This document shows, piece after piece, positions 27,166 to 42,044 of a stretch of DNA of 64,000 bases. The position numbers and the translations under genes are program-made. Location: NCBI GenBank assembly GCA_034190875.2, contig CM067351.1, forward strand, positions 8,756,953 through 8,820,952, read 5' to 3'. The notes below the pieces were generated by a model that was not told where the DNA came from, ran no database searches, and saw only the letters and a program-made list of their open reading frames with translations. The stretch's first letter is position 1. Every line of letters begins with the position of its first letter. The DNA comes from Urechis unicinctus (taxonomy: Eukaryota; Annelida; Polychaeta; Xenopneusta; Urechidae).

Positions 27166-28689
27166 CGATAAAGCACCAACTACTTCGAACTGAATAGAAA
27201 TCAAAACGATTTATCTAAAGCTTAAATTTGCCTAAAATCTAACGCCTCTTGAATGATAAAGGTGCATTCATGGTATCCTTGCCAAGAGACATTGTTTTAC
27301 GAAATTATTTTTTTTAGCTACAGAAGGTATTGTAAAAGAGGAGAAATACTCGAAAATTTCGGTGACGTGTGAATGTAATCAACTGTTTCAAAATCAACTT
27401 TAATCGAACGTTGAAGGTTAATATCATTGTTCTACATTTCCTACAGTCATCTAAGAAACAGAAACCTGCATGCTTATATATTGTTGAAACCACATTGCAA
27501 ATTTAGCAATTGTACCGTTAACATCCAAACTGTTCAATCCTACCATCGATGTTTAGAGCACTAACACTCAAGACTTATGAATAACCTTTATTGATGCAAT
27601 ACAAGCGTTTATGTCATATCCAGTCAACAGCTTATCATATTCATATGAGCGTTAATATGCGGATTCTTTGTATTTATCGGAAGTATTTTGATTATTGAGC
27701 TACAATCAGCGTCATCGAATAAAAATAAACGCAAAATTTGTCATTAAAAGTCGATAAGCTTAGTTCGCTAATTCTTGAAATTTGAAATCATGGTACGAAA
27801 TGAGTAAATGAGTTGCGAGTTTTTATGAATTATGTGATATGATTGTTGGCGAGTACTGTTGAGTCAAATCTAATGTACAAGTGATTTGGTCTTCACAAAA
27901 TATGAAGATTATTTGCCGTATAAAACAATTGAGCATTTCTGAACTTAATTGCATGGGCAGAGCAATCCAGAGAACTATTTGCAGCCAAAGGATCCCATTC
28001 AAAACATAATTCTCTACAAACTCCCGGCTATGATGCTGCGAGTGTTGAAGAGTGGCAACCTGGGGTATTTGATCAGTCCAAGCAGCTTGCATCAGTCAAA
28101 CATCCAAACGCGGTGATCATGCGATGCTGAATATTGTAAGCACGTTTATGTCATCTATTTAAGAGCGCAATAGGGTACAGGTGTGTCGAAACTGCAGAAA
28201 CGCACGCATTCACATTTTAAAAGTGTGGTTATAAGAAGTTTTGTAGTATTGCTTGATATGCCAACGTTGGCAATACCCTGAGACCTAAATATTACCATGA
28301 ATGATGCGTTGCGATGTTCATCTTGTCAAAAAGATTAAAATGTAAAAAACATTTGCTTTCATGATAAAACGAAAACTATTAATGGTAGAAACAGACTTGT
28401 GAAAACCCGCGTAATTTATATTATAAAATCTGGACCGGGATCTAGGCAAAAACCAAACTAAACATATCTGCCCATATGACTTCCATTGTTGAGTGATTAA
28501 TTTCAAACACGAAACACAGCTGGGGTCATATTGCTTGCCATTCCTTTTCTTGAACCTCTTTTCCTTATTTATATATCACCATATTTACAATTATCCTGGT
28601 ATGCTTCAGTGAGGCAAAATGAATCCCGTACACACAGAAGTAGAAAACACTAGCATCATTAAAACATTCACACTTTTTCACGACCTGCC

Positions 28690-29330
28690 GTAATACTATT
28701 TGTCACCCTCAGCTATGAACCGCCGCATTTTTCAACCAAAGAGCACCTCATACAAAAGTACCACGAAATTCCTGCACCTGCTGCCCACTGTTATACTGCG
28801 TGTATGCTGCTCGTTTTTATCCGTGCGAAATAATAGAAGGCATTTGCCTGAACAACGTGATTCCTGTGTTGTATCATGCGGCGTGGTTGCCAAATATGAA
28901 CCACAATCCCCCTTTATGTTCTGCTGTTATTTCATGTGATGAATAACGCTGATGCAAACATAACAGTGAAAAGAAATACCTCATGAAAGAATGATGCATT
29001 TACATAAACCATGGCATGATACGACTAGACACATAACGACGCCATATGATAATCGAACATCATGTGTAATCTTCGTGACAGCACAATAAAAGTTCCCACT
29101 TGATTATGCAGTCTACGTCCCTTTGTTGCTCATAAAGTCAAGATTATCGCATTATGGCATTGTTAAGCTGTACAAAGAGAGATATATCGCATCGCCTCAC
29201 GCATGATATTGGTTTATCACTGGATTCGCCATGACGCTGACGTTCAATTTGTCACATACTCTTATTAGATCATTTGTATTACTCATACTTGCCATCCAAT
29301 CAGTTATGCACCCATGATCTATCCCGGGGT
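28690..29330 (+). repeat. Dispersed T-W unit, copy 2
   Basis: TCACCCTCAGCTATGAACCG, CCTGCACCTGCTGCCC and TACTGCGTG at 28702-28800, then GTGACAGCACAATAAAAGTT and CGCATGATATTGGTTTATCA at 29055-29280. The closest partner is 55560-56330 in segment B; a more distant copy lies at 24150. Confidence 0.8.
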
Positions 29331-30686
29331 TTTAACGCCGAATACCCAAGACGTTAAACATCTTTCGCAAAAATATAAATGCTAGCAAATAATAAACATA
29401 AAAAAATCGTATTACACGATTCTTGTCAAAGATTCAAAGGCTTTTAAGGGTCAACCACCTACGTATTCATTACGTTTAACTTAAACACACTTCACTGTGT
29501 TGATCAGAATCCATAAAGAACCGTGTTAAAACCCTGAAAACCAAATATATTGCACATTAGTCGGTCCATAGTGACTTATTCTTTAGCATGCAGTAAATAA
29601 ACAGCAAAAACAAAAACCGTCTTTAGCATAATGTTGAACTGCAATAAGCAACCCAATCCCATTCATACATTCCATATAACCATTCAATCAACAAATCCAA
29701 TATCAATGAATTGTGTACTCACCAGCACTATCGTCAAAAGCCGATTGTACACATGTATGCCCTGCAAAACTGATTGTCTTTATAAAAGAGGAACAACTAG
29801 ACATCTCCAAAACAAGCAAAAATTAGCAATATTTGTTCAATATAATAGAAATTGAAAAAATTATTACATACTCAGTTTATTATTAAGTAACTTTACTACA
29901 TCTCTGGTGTTTCATTACAGCAGAACCGGTCTAGTTTAATACCACATCACTATCTATAATCGTGCTTTTATAGCAGATAATTATACGTTGTTTGAGGTTA
30001 ATATGTCCCTACATGAAACATCAAACAACATCCTAAGCTCTTTGCCTATTGATGTTCATCCTTTTATTACTCGCCTATTTGAGCAAGTGCTCCGAGAACA
30101 ATCGGAATGATTACGTTACACATGACAACGAGGAGCACTCACTAGTTAACTCAATACACGCAAGTATCAATATGCTAGAGTTATTAAGTGTATTGCAAGC
30201 TCTATTAGAATCTAACAATACTATTTTATGTCAAACATTCTATTGCCCACAGAATTGCAATTGCCTGAACGAATACACCGACCGTTTTCTGACATTAACC
30301 TATGCACTTCCTTTATCAAAGGCAAAATGAGGTTTTTTAATGCCGTGGTTAGTTTCTCCCTGTATTTGAAGAATGCTTTATTACCAGCAGAATTTCGAAG
30401 CTGCGTAGAAACTTCGATTAAATAACTTTGGACAATTCACATTAAATAATTTGAGAGCATATTCAATGATCAGAGCACGATGAACAAGTAACAGTGACAG
30501 GGCACTGCTGTATTAAGCCATAGATTGATCGGCCTAAGCTTGAGGTAAATAACTTTTGACAATGCATAAATAATGGGAATTGTACATGAAGTAGCTGAAG
30601 GGTGATTCACATAGATGATACCAAGCTGAACAAAATATGAAAGAATTGTACATGTCTTAAGCTGATTCACATTATATATAGATATG

Positions 30687-30919
<233 letters not shown>

Positions 30920-32170
30920 GCCTAGAACTCTCGCTTGTACTGTTAATATAGCTTATTTGCAGAACATTTCGGCTCCATCTCTAGTACCAAAACGTGATTA
31001 GCACGGTACGAGAGCATAACCCCCATAGCAATGTTCATTGCATGAGGTGCCTTGTCTGAAAAAAATATATACAATTACCATTCACAGATAGGAGCATAAG
31101 TAATTCTTTTTGCGTTTTGATTCTATGGGAATCAGTGCATTATATTTTCTGTAAGGTGTCAACTAATTGCTAAACTTAGCGCTGTGTAATTCGAATAAGA
31201 ATCAAATCTCATTGAAGGCAGAAGGCTGGTGCCAAATCAGATGATAAAACCTACTAACATATATATAAAGGCGTTTGGTAATTACGAGGTAACATTCTTA
31301 TGGCAAACAAAGGCGCAATTAGACTGAATGGTTAGCCTTTTGTGTTAGACATTAATCAACTCCAGCGATCGATGCTTATTCAGCTGAAGATCAGTTAATA
31401 ACGAGCGAATGTATTGATAGAATTAACGAGTCGTCTTCATCACCTTTCCCGTCGTTTCGTGTATCAGCTGTAACAAAACATGAGGGTTGTAATTAAGATA
31501 CGCAATGCAACAAAGCTAACAATAGCCCTCATACTAAGAATACTGTCACGGATACCAGTTGTCATTATATGACTGCAAAAATAAGGAAACGACCATCTTA
31601 TGAAGATCGAAAGTTGACGACATCTAAAATAGCATGTGATAACTTTTCTAAAGGACAAATTACCGCGAATGAAAAACCACCCGGTTGTCACGGTTTTACT
31701 GGCTTAAGTCGGGCTATGTCATGACCATCATTTGAATGTTCGCATTAATACGGTATGCATCGTTGGGTATAGGTACTTGCTCAACAAACGGGAATGGCAT
31801 CAAAGAATGTAACAACCCAAACAGGTCTTAAACAAGGGCCCTTGCATTATAAGCTCCGAAGGTTTTAATCGTGTAGCTCGAGTATTTGATGCAGTAGTTG
31901 CCTTCATTTCTGTCATGCTATGGATGTCGCTAATATAATTTACCTGCCATCGTTCCAAATGTAGTTAAATGGGTTAACCAGCCCAATATAGCGTTATCCA
32001 TTGCATCATTGACGTGTATGTGTGTAATGGCGTGTGTTCAACACACAAAGCGAAAATCAAAGCTATTTGGTTGCTTATGCAGCTAGAATACCCCCATGAA
32101 TTTGCAATTTAGATCCATTTTGAACTCTATATTATGACTTGATACAAACACACAAACGAAACAGCTAATT

Positions 32171-32346
32171 AACATAAGTATATATTACATTGAAACCTGA
32201 AAAGGTGCAGGGTTGCTTATCATAATAAACGCAGTTATCAATTGCGTTGGCTAATTATTTATAAGTAACATAAGTATATATTACATTGAAACCTGAAAAG
32301 GTGCAGGTTTGCTTATCATAATAAACGCAGTTATCAATTGCGTTGG
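32171..32346 (+). repeat. Two-copy tandem duplication, period 96 bases
   Basis: An 80-base phrase starting AACATAAGTATATATTACAT and ending ATTGCGTTGG is present at 32171-32250 and again at 32267-32346, nearly identical. Segment B has one copy near 61201-61276. Confidence 0.92.
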
Positions 32347-34000
32347 TGCTTACTATTATACAGCGCTAATATTCCTTTTAATACAGCAATAGCGTTGTGT
32401 ATCATTAACTTGATGAATGCCGAAGCATAATCCATCAACTAACATAGCACCCCCCAAAGCTACCTACTCGTCGCGTAAATGTTATGGTAATCCAAAAAGT
32501 TTGGATCAGGCAGGATATTTGGACCTCATTTAAATAACCCCTCGATTGATTGTTGACGTGTAGTGTAACGAAAGTGGAGGCTCTAAAGTCAGAGATACTC
32601 AATCAGACATATAGGCCAACATATGTCTGTTGTCCTCACTTGATTAACAAGTGGGACAGTATTATGCTCACCAGCTACTGCATTCTTACTACATCAAATC
32701 TCATACCTGTACGGACCAGCAAAATTCACAGTTGACAGATTTTCATTGATATTTGTTAATGACAACGCCTTCCATAAACAATGGTGGGTACTAAGCTTGT
32801 GTGTGGTGAACACTGGGGGGTGGATAACAAGCCTACACTAACCTCTTATCCACGCCAGGCATGGTTGCGTTTTGTTTTAACAACCCTATCAATACATCTT
32901 TCGTGACTTGTTCAAGTGGTGCCATTAATGCTCTTGCTTCTTTAGCACACGAAGCAACAAGTAGAATGCGTCCGTTGAATAATGCGCAATCAATTTGTTT
33001 ATCAGCGTCTTGGCGAAATACGATTCTGATGCAATGCCTATGTCAGTTAGAACTCGACATGGGTCCATTGGCTTTCTATCGTACATAGAGCTTGGTTCGC
33101 TTTGTGCTATTGTTAACTTGTTCCAAACAGTCGAAAATCAATGGGCTACGTTTTTGTTTTGAGGTTCGTATTCATCAGCTTATCCTATGCATTATTCATT
33201 CAGATTTACTAATCATACTGTCAGTTGTCTGTAATGAAACATTCTATATATGCAAACTTCTATATCTTGATACAATAACTTATTGCATGACATAGCTCTT
33301 CCACGTCCATGTATGCGCAGCATTTCACAGGGATCTGTGGTATAATTGACAATCACATTGAGGATGAGCCACGTGTTAGCACCATCGTTACCTGTGTTAT
33401 TACCGGGAAAACCACCTGCATCCGAACATCTGATCAATTATTTCTTACTATATTGCTAAACTAGTGTCGGCAGATGCAATTTCGGCCTCAACCTGCTTAA
33501 GCAAAATAACAGCGACGTGTTGGGAGTAGATAATGACAATAACATAATCGATGAAAGCAATCAGAACGTAAATGAAAAGATGACAGAATAACCCTTAATT
33601 TGGCTTTAGTTTTTGTTAGCCTCGTTTGACACAACTGTTCCACTGAGTAGTTGCATATGTCCAACGCTTCTTTCGTACGTTATTGCTATCGGTTTAATAT
33701 TCGATGGTGCGAACGGTGGTTTTCGTCGTTGTCTTCGTTTTCATTCCGAATGAGGCATTGTTTTAACATCCATTTATTTCTACACCCATACATAATGGCT
33801 TACAGACAAAAACAACTTATGGTGCGTTGCTGTGCAAAGTTGAAAGTACAGTTTTACGATGTGATAATGACAGAACGGTTCGTTGGGAATGCACATTTAC
33901 AAGAAGGATGTGATGCAAACATCCCAATCAAGACCTACACAATTTGTTCTTTTCAATAGAGTCCCGAATAGATGTGAAAACTAAGCCAAAAATGTTACCT

Positions 34001-36035
<2,035 letters not shown>

Positions 36036-38908
36036 TACCGATACATTGATTAGGTGGTAACCCGCATATATCGCTAAGTAGATTTCCAAACATAAAGGTG
36101 GCAATATACCCGCATCCGTATAGACGCATAAATGTATAGCATAAAGGTGTACATAAACATCATCTGTTATATTTACATGCATAATGTCTATATATTTTCT
36201 AATCGTATAAATCTTTCAATCTGGCAGCATTTAGCTGCATTTGTCTGTTGTACATTCTAGAGATTCGAGAATGTCAGCAGTGTGAATATGTGTTGTCGTA
36301 ACGCGACGTGTAATAATCATAAAACAACCGTCAGAAATGCCACGGTGCGCCTGCATTCAATCCTGTCAGTAAAATCTTCAAACTCGGAACACCAGAAAAC
36401 GCCACCGAAATCACTGCCATTCTTATCCATGGTAAGTTTTGTAATCGGTAACCTAGTCTCGTTTTTGCTCGGAACATTGTATTCTGTGTGTATTCGTGCT
36501 CGGAAAATATGTATGCCAATGTCACTGTGTGTACATGGGTTTTATAATCGGTAACCTAGTCAGCCGTAAATGCATCTAGCAGAGGTCCCGTATGAACTGC
36601 TACAAGATCTTACCACGGAATTGGGATCTCACCCTTCTATAGACTAGAGAAAAATTGTTTGCTGTATCTTTGATACTGAGATAAATATATGGTCTAAATG
36701 GGTTCGCATCGCAATATTGCATATGACAACACGAAATACGTGTTTCACGGCAGAAACAATATTTAAGAAAACAACTCAAATTTCTCTGACGATTGGTGGA
36801 TTACAATCGGGGGCTTTTACTTATTCTCATTCCTACCTTAATTCTAATGGCCTCCCGTGATTCAATGAGGAAATATTTACTATGAAAGCATGTTGTACTT
36901 ACACATATACACAGCTCTCATCTCATAGAATGTGACCAACAAAAAGCCCTTGATATGAAATCACTTCACAATTCACGCATCTTCAGTCCACAGTCATGCT
37001 GTGTTTGAAACCCTTTGCTACCTCATGTGACCTGATTACCTTGTAATCACAATGCGACCTTGTCTGTGTCGATTTTTGTCACATATTGTCGTTGATAACA
37101 AAGCGGCCATAACTGTAGTCAAATATGTATGAATACTTGAGCATGGATACATTGGTCAGCAAGATTAGTTTAATCTCCAAGAGGCATGTGTGCTTTATAA
37201 GTGCCCCGGTTGAGGAATGAAGGTGATTATAGCGCAATAGAAGCTGTCACTCCAAAATGCAGTATGTACCCCAATGTTACTCATAAACCAAAGATCAACC
37301 CATAAAGGCCGCAATGCTGCGTTAGATATGTCTTCGACTGCTGATAGATTATGCTTGTTCCCACGAGGCCATCAGATCGACACAGGTTGGTATATAATGC
37401 ACAGTTGGCGGACCAAAATACATTTTAAATTTAATTCACTGTTATTCTCCCGACAGTAAAGCTAGCAATGGTTCTTACTCATTCGGTCATTATGTGGTTT
37501 ACAGCATGCCCTCCGGTTTTTAACGAGTTTGAAATCGCTTAACGCAAATTCCGTTGGCGGAAACATAGCAGCCTGTTAGTCACATCACGGCAAGAAGTAC
37601 GCTGTCAACATGCCAGCCTTAGAGTCCCCCTTGGTCATGACTTTCCTTTCTGGTTCGTAAAACCGTAGTGTTTAGAATACCTGTTCAAAGAAAGAGCTAG
37701 GTTAATTTGAATACCAGTTTTGTTTTGTTGTTATTACCATCCATGAAATGTGATGTGATTAAAATGTTGGAGGTTGAATTTTTACTACAGAAACTGACAA
37801 ACCGTCATTAACTGCTTCGATGTTTCGCACGTTTATCGAGGAAGCCCATATTATAATGCTAGATATTACAATGCAATTTTTAGGAAGAAACCATCACGGA
37901 AGAAAATTGCAAAAGCGAGGCTCCCACCGCGAAAAATATGCAACCAATAAGGTACTGCTACAACTAGGATATTAATCTTTGCTTGTTTTGTACACTAAAT
38001 AGCGTCAAGGTTGATGGTTCAGTAGGCAAACATTCTCGCGGAAACGCCAGCGATGTGGATTAACAAAAAGCCTCTTCATGTGTGCTTTATCTTGCTAAAT
38101 AACTTGCAAAAGGACACGCTTACGAATGATACAACTCATTAGATTAATTGTCGAATAACCTCACAAATACTGTCACTGTGAGTAATTGCTTTTTGCAATG
38201 CTTTGCGGGTAATATTTGCGAAACATTCATTGCTCTATTATAAAATACAACATTTTGTATTTATCACAATAAAAACTCGTTGAATTTTTTTCAGCATAAA
38301 TACCGATAGCGCAGGTGTGTAATTGGATGCCGTATGTTTCATATGACCCCATTGTACATTTGCATAAGTCATATACCACTGACCCGTAAATACATGCACA
38401 CTTGAATACATTTAAAGCTTAGTGTGACAATGTAGATGATCGTGCAACTGTTTCGCTATCATTTTTGATACCTCTACATCAATCCTGTGTGCTAAATCAA
38501 CATTGGGCATTAAAATAACAATATATTTTCGGTAAGTTATGTTATTGTTATCTATTATGTGGGATATAATAGTGATAATGAAAAATAATTTGCAGTGGTG
38601 AAATGTAACTATAGCTTGATAGCTTGCCCTTCAGATAAAAACGTGCATACTATGATTCAGATTTTTGCTTTCAGAGATAGAGGGTGACTAGATGGATGAA
38701 TGTGTATTTAGCCATAATTCGTTGTCAGGAGAGCCGACTGCATCATTGACACAAATGGCTGTAATGGCATTCGGAAGGCCAGCGAACCTAGAGGTCGTTA
38801 TCTAACGTAGCGTAGACGTGAATTCATTAACTTCAAAGCAATCAAGTTTCCAAATTAACGAATACATTCTGCTGATAAGGACCGGCTATCACCACTATTC
38901 TAAGATCA
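36036..38908. other. Spacer; no recognised gene
   Basis: I see only a short repeated phrase, TAATCGGTAACCTAGTC, at 36438 and 36545. An open stretch ending at a GTAAGT donor near 36432 might be an isolated exon, but it has no motif support. Nothing else can be called. Confidence 0.5.
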
Positions 38909-40025
38909 CAAGAATTGACCTGCAGCTACAAAACTGACTGCCTACTGTGTAGTTGTCAAGGTGCATACATCGGCAAGATAACAAAACACAAGCCTATTCC
39001 AGTCAGGACAAAGGATTTCCAAGATAATATACTAAAGGCATGTGATGAGTTCAAAAAAGAATGGCCATGCACCGTAAAACGCAGGGTACGTTATGTTCCA
39101 GATCTCCCGGTTGCAGATGCAGTTTACCACGGTATTTGCAGCGTCAACCTTAGAGAGGGCAAAAAAGTGTCAAGCATATTCATGTGACGACATAACCGCG
39201 AGCTGCAAACAAAGCAAGTCTAGCAGATAGTCGGTGATTTTCAACAATTGGGCATTCCCCTAACTCCCCCTAGATCAGGTTCAGCATGGACAAGGGGAAC
39301 ATCCTGAGAGGAGACCTAAGAATGTACACCAGGTATGTAACTCTCAAAAATGAGCGGGCAATCGTTTTCTTTGATGGGTACAGCGACGTCCCAAGCACAA
39401 AAATTGTTCTCAAGCTAGACGTGGTTGCTTTGGTGCAGCTGTGCACTTTGATGAGACCATGGCCCTGAAGACCCAGAACGATGTCATCCTCTCAAATCCA
39501 CAGAGCAAACAAAGGTTCATTAACATGTTGGGCAACAAATTGGAAAGAACTAATGATGTTGACCGTGCCAAAGGCAATGCAGGCACTGTGGTGTAGTGAA
39601 GACGGCTGTTGCTTGTGCCAAACAGAGAGACACGGTTGTCATAGCAGAGGACACCGACATCTTGTTTCTTCTTATTCACCATGCTAAACATGTGAAGCAT
39701 AACCTGTGGTTCCAGCAAGTTCCCAAAGAGATAGTCCACACATTGCTGGAACATTACCGCCACATTATGAAGAGAATATTGTTGCATACAATATTCTCTT
39801 CGCGCATACTGTGCTAAAGTATGTAACGTTCGGCGAAATGACACCGATCTTAACAGACAAGCTTGTGGATGTGATTCGGTGCAACTGCAAAACTTGTGGC
39901 TACACATTCAGATGCACGTGTCAGACTGTTCCCTGAGCTGTAGTGAATGTCGGGGAGTATGTGCAAATACTTCATGGTTGGCAGTTGTCACAGACTCTGA
40001 GGATGAACAGTTAGATGATGAGTAA
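38909..40025 (+). pseudogene. Decayed nuclease-like protein with C-terminal CXC (TSO1-like) motif
   Basis: The first part (38909-39184) has Cys-x-x-Cys-x-Cys, then Asp-Leu-Pro-Val-Ala-Asp-Ala-Val-Tyr-His and Cys-Ser-Val-Asn, a pattern seen in large multicopy proteins of cnidarians, echinoderms and other invertebrates. The next part (39286 on) has Val-Phe-Phe-Asp-Gly-Tyr, Pro-Ser-Thr-Lys and, after frameshifts, Val-His-Phe-Asp-Glu and Thr-Val-Val-Ile-Ala-Glu-Asp-Thr-Asp-Ile-Leu. The spaced acidic residues resemble PIN/FEN1-like nucleases; that reading is inference. The end has Arg-Cys-Asn-Cys-Lys-Thr-Cys, Arg-Cys-Thr-Cys-Gln and, one frame over, Cys-Ser-Leu-Ser-Cys-Ser-Glu-Cys-Arg-Gly, like the CXC motif of tesmin/TSO1 proteins, then an acidic tail and TAA at 40023-40025. 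At least three frameshifts, a stop near 39596 and missing internal parts make it a pseudogene. It lies in the spacer, 1.1 kb before segment B. Confidence 0.65.
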
Positions 40026-41109
40026 ACTTTTGGTACTAGATATTGCTCAAGCTTTCAAAATGATTAATAGATCATTTTGTACAACCAAAGCACAAAAGAA
40101 ATTTATTTGACCTATTGTTTGTATATTTTCGAACTTTTGTTATTAACGAATTGCGGGGTTAGGGGTACATCGGGTTCATCATACAAGACATGTTCCACGA
40201 CATATATTTTGATATATTTTAGGTATGATGTTCCCAGATACCTGATACCTCCAATTAAACAGGTTTGGAAACTATTGCTTGTGTTGGGTATATCAGTAAT
40301 ATTTCTGGACTATAACTCGAACTCATTGGTAACTGTGCGCGATCACGTGATTCTGGGTTTAACAATGACAGGTCATTTTATGTCTCTTAGGATGAACAGT
40401 TTTATTGCTTCGTCAAATCCAGAAGCAAGGTTACACAGTTGCGCGCACAGAAGGTGCAATAAGCTCAGCGGTGGGAAAGCGTGATGAAATTTAGCTTATG
40501 CATATAACGGATATTTAACATGACGAAATAACTCCTGGTCACCTTGTGTCTGAGGGTGTAATTGACCTGTCCCATTGTAACTGGACTTACTTTAAGAAAG
40601 CTGATGTGAACCATAGATCAAATAATTGAGGCAATACAATGCGGATAGGTTTTCCATTGGTTAGTGACATTGAATGTCCCTTCATACGATAGCTCGATGC
40701 GATGAACTGTGAATGTTTTGATTGCTTGTGCCTTTACAAGCGCAATTTACTGTCTTTTGAGACAACCAGAGCCCTGCCAGCTGCAAGTGACGTTGACTGG
40801 TCACTGGCTGAAATGGTTGTTTTCTGTGCATTCATGCAACCTTGGCCTCTAGTAGATGTCACAGGACTGGCGCGATTCAATGATGCATCTTAAGTCGCGC
40901 CAAAGGAAGTCGTTCAGGAATAGTCCCCTGTGAAGAAAACAACATCTATTGACATGGCAGGGTACGACGATTGTTAATAAAGCCTAGTCAAACTTTTTTA
41001 ACTGCCTAAATGTCTATTTTTCGGTCTGTCTGCTTAAACAAAATCGAAAAGGTTAACAACAAACCTATTGTGATATCGACATCTAGACTATTGTCGCTTC
41101 CAATGCAGT
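40026..41109. other. Spacer; no recognised gene
   Basis: A 135-codon plus-strand frame at 40077-40484 has no recognisable domain and no homologous copy in the window against which to test it. I leave it uncalled. Confidence 0.45.
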
Positions 41110-42044
41110 TCATATAATTCGACCATAGCTTGAGATGTTGGCGTCATGTTTTCAATTATTCCATTATTGCTGGTTGATTAGCATAAAACTGGTGGACCGG
41201 TGATACTCAGCTCCTACCAACAACCTCGATCATCCAAATGTGGATCACCTTTCCATCACTCTGGACGTTAGCGTTGTCGAGAACAGTGATGACAATAATA
41301 CGCTATTATTTGTACAAACAGGTCATGCTATCAAACGCAATATATATTATGAGATATAACAAAAGTATTATTGTACCTGATTTAACTCCCTGGAAAGGCG
41401 AGTTATGCCCATTTCATGTATTGAACACTAAACGGCTGCGTTATCCTTCCAAAGTCTTCTACTGTTTATTTGGCAGTATAATGGTAGTACAATTTATGCA
41501 ATTTGCTGGTTGAGTATGCTGTATCCAAAGATACTATCGGCCAAGTACGCTTCTTTGATTTGCGGATAGCAGCTTAAAACCCCATAGTATCTTATCGCCT
41601 AATGTTTTATGTTTTAGCGTTACCAATAACCCATTTCCCGGTAAAGTATATCAGTCGTTACTAGCATGTAGAACCCAGAGATTTATATTGCAGTTGAACT
41701 TTTCAGTCGCAAACAAACAGTGACTTTACAATGACTAATGGAAAGCACAATGCTAACAATAAGAAAACTCAACTCTTGAGCTTCGAAAGTCCTAGCAATT
41801 CTCATTTAAGCGCCCGAACTAAAAGCTAAAAGGCATTCGACTAGGGAAGACATTTTTGCTATTTCTCATGTTGCATTACAGCAAGTGGGCAAAGCTGTAT
41901 GTTTTTGTAATATATTTGGAGCTTATATTATACTTATGCATCAGTAAAGAAATCTTTTAGTCTAACCGCAGCCTCATAATTTCCTTACGAACGCACAAGA
42001 GTGTGTAATGGCCAGACTAGCTACTGTCAACATTCTCTCCCTGT

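Noticed and set aside
30049..30330. 93-codon frame with a hydrophobic N-terminus, partly open in the partner at 57190-57351
   Set aside because: It looked like a small secreted protein, and the copies align without indels for about 180 bases. However, many replacements alter the residue, the B copy stops early, and there is no family match. Not supported as a gene.
36282..36554. Possible isolated exon ending at a GTAAGT donor near 36432
   Set aside because: No homologous motif, no acceptor-bounded neighbour exon and no coding signal beyond one donor-like site.
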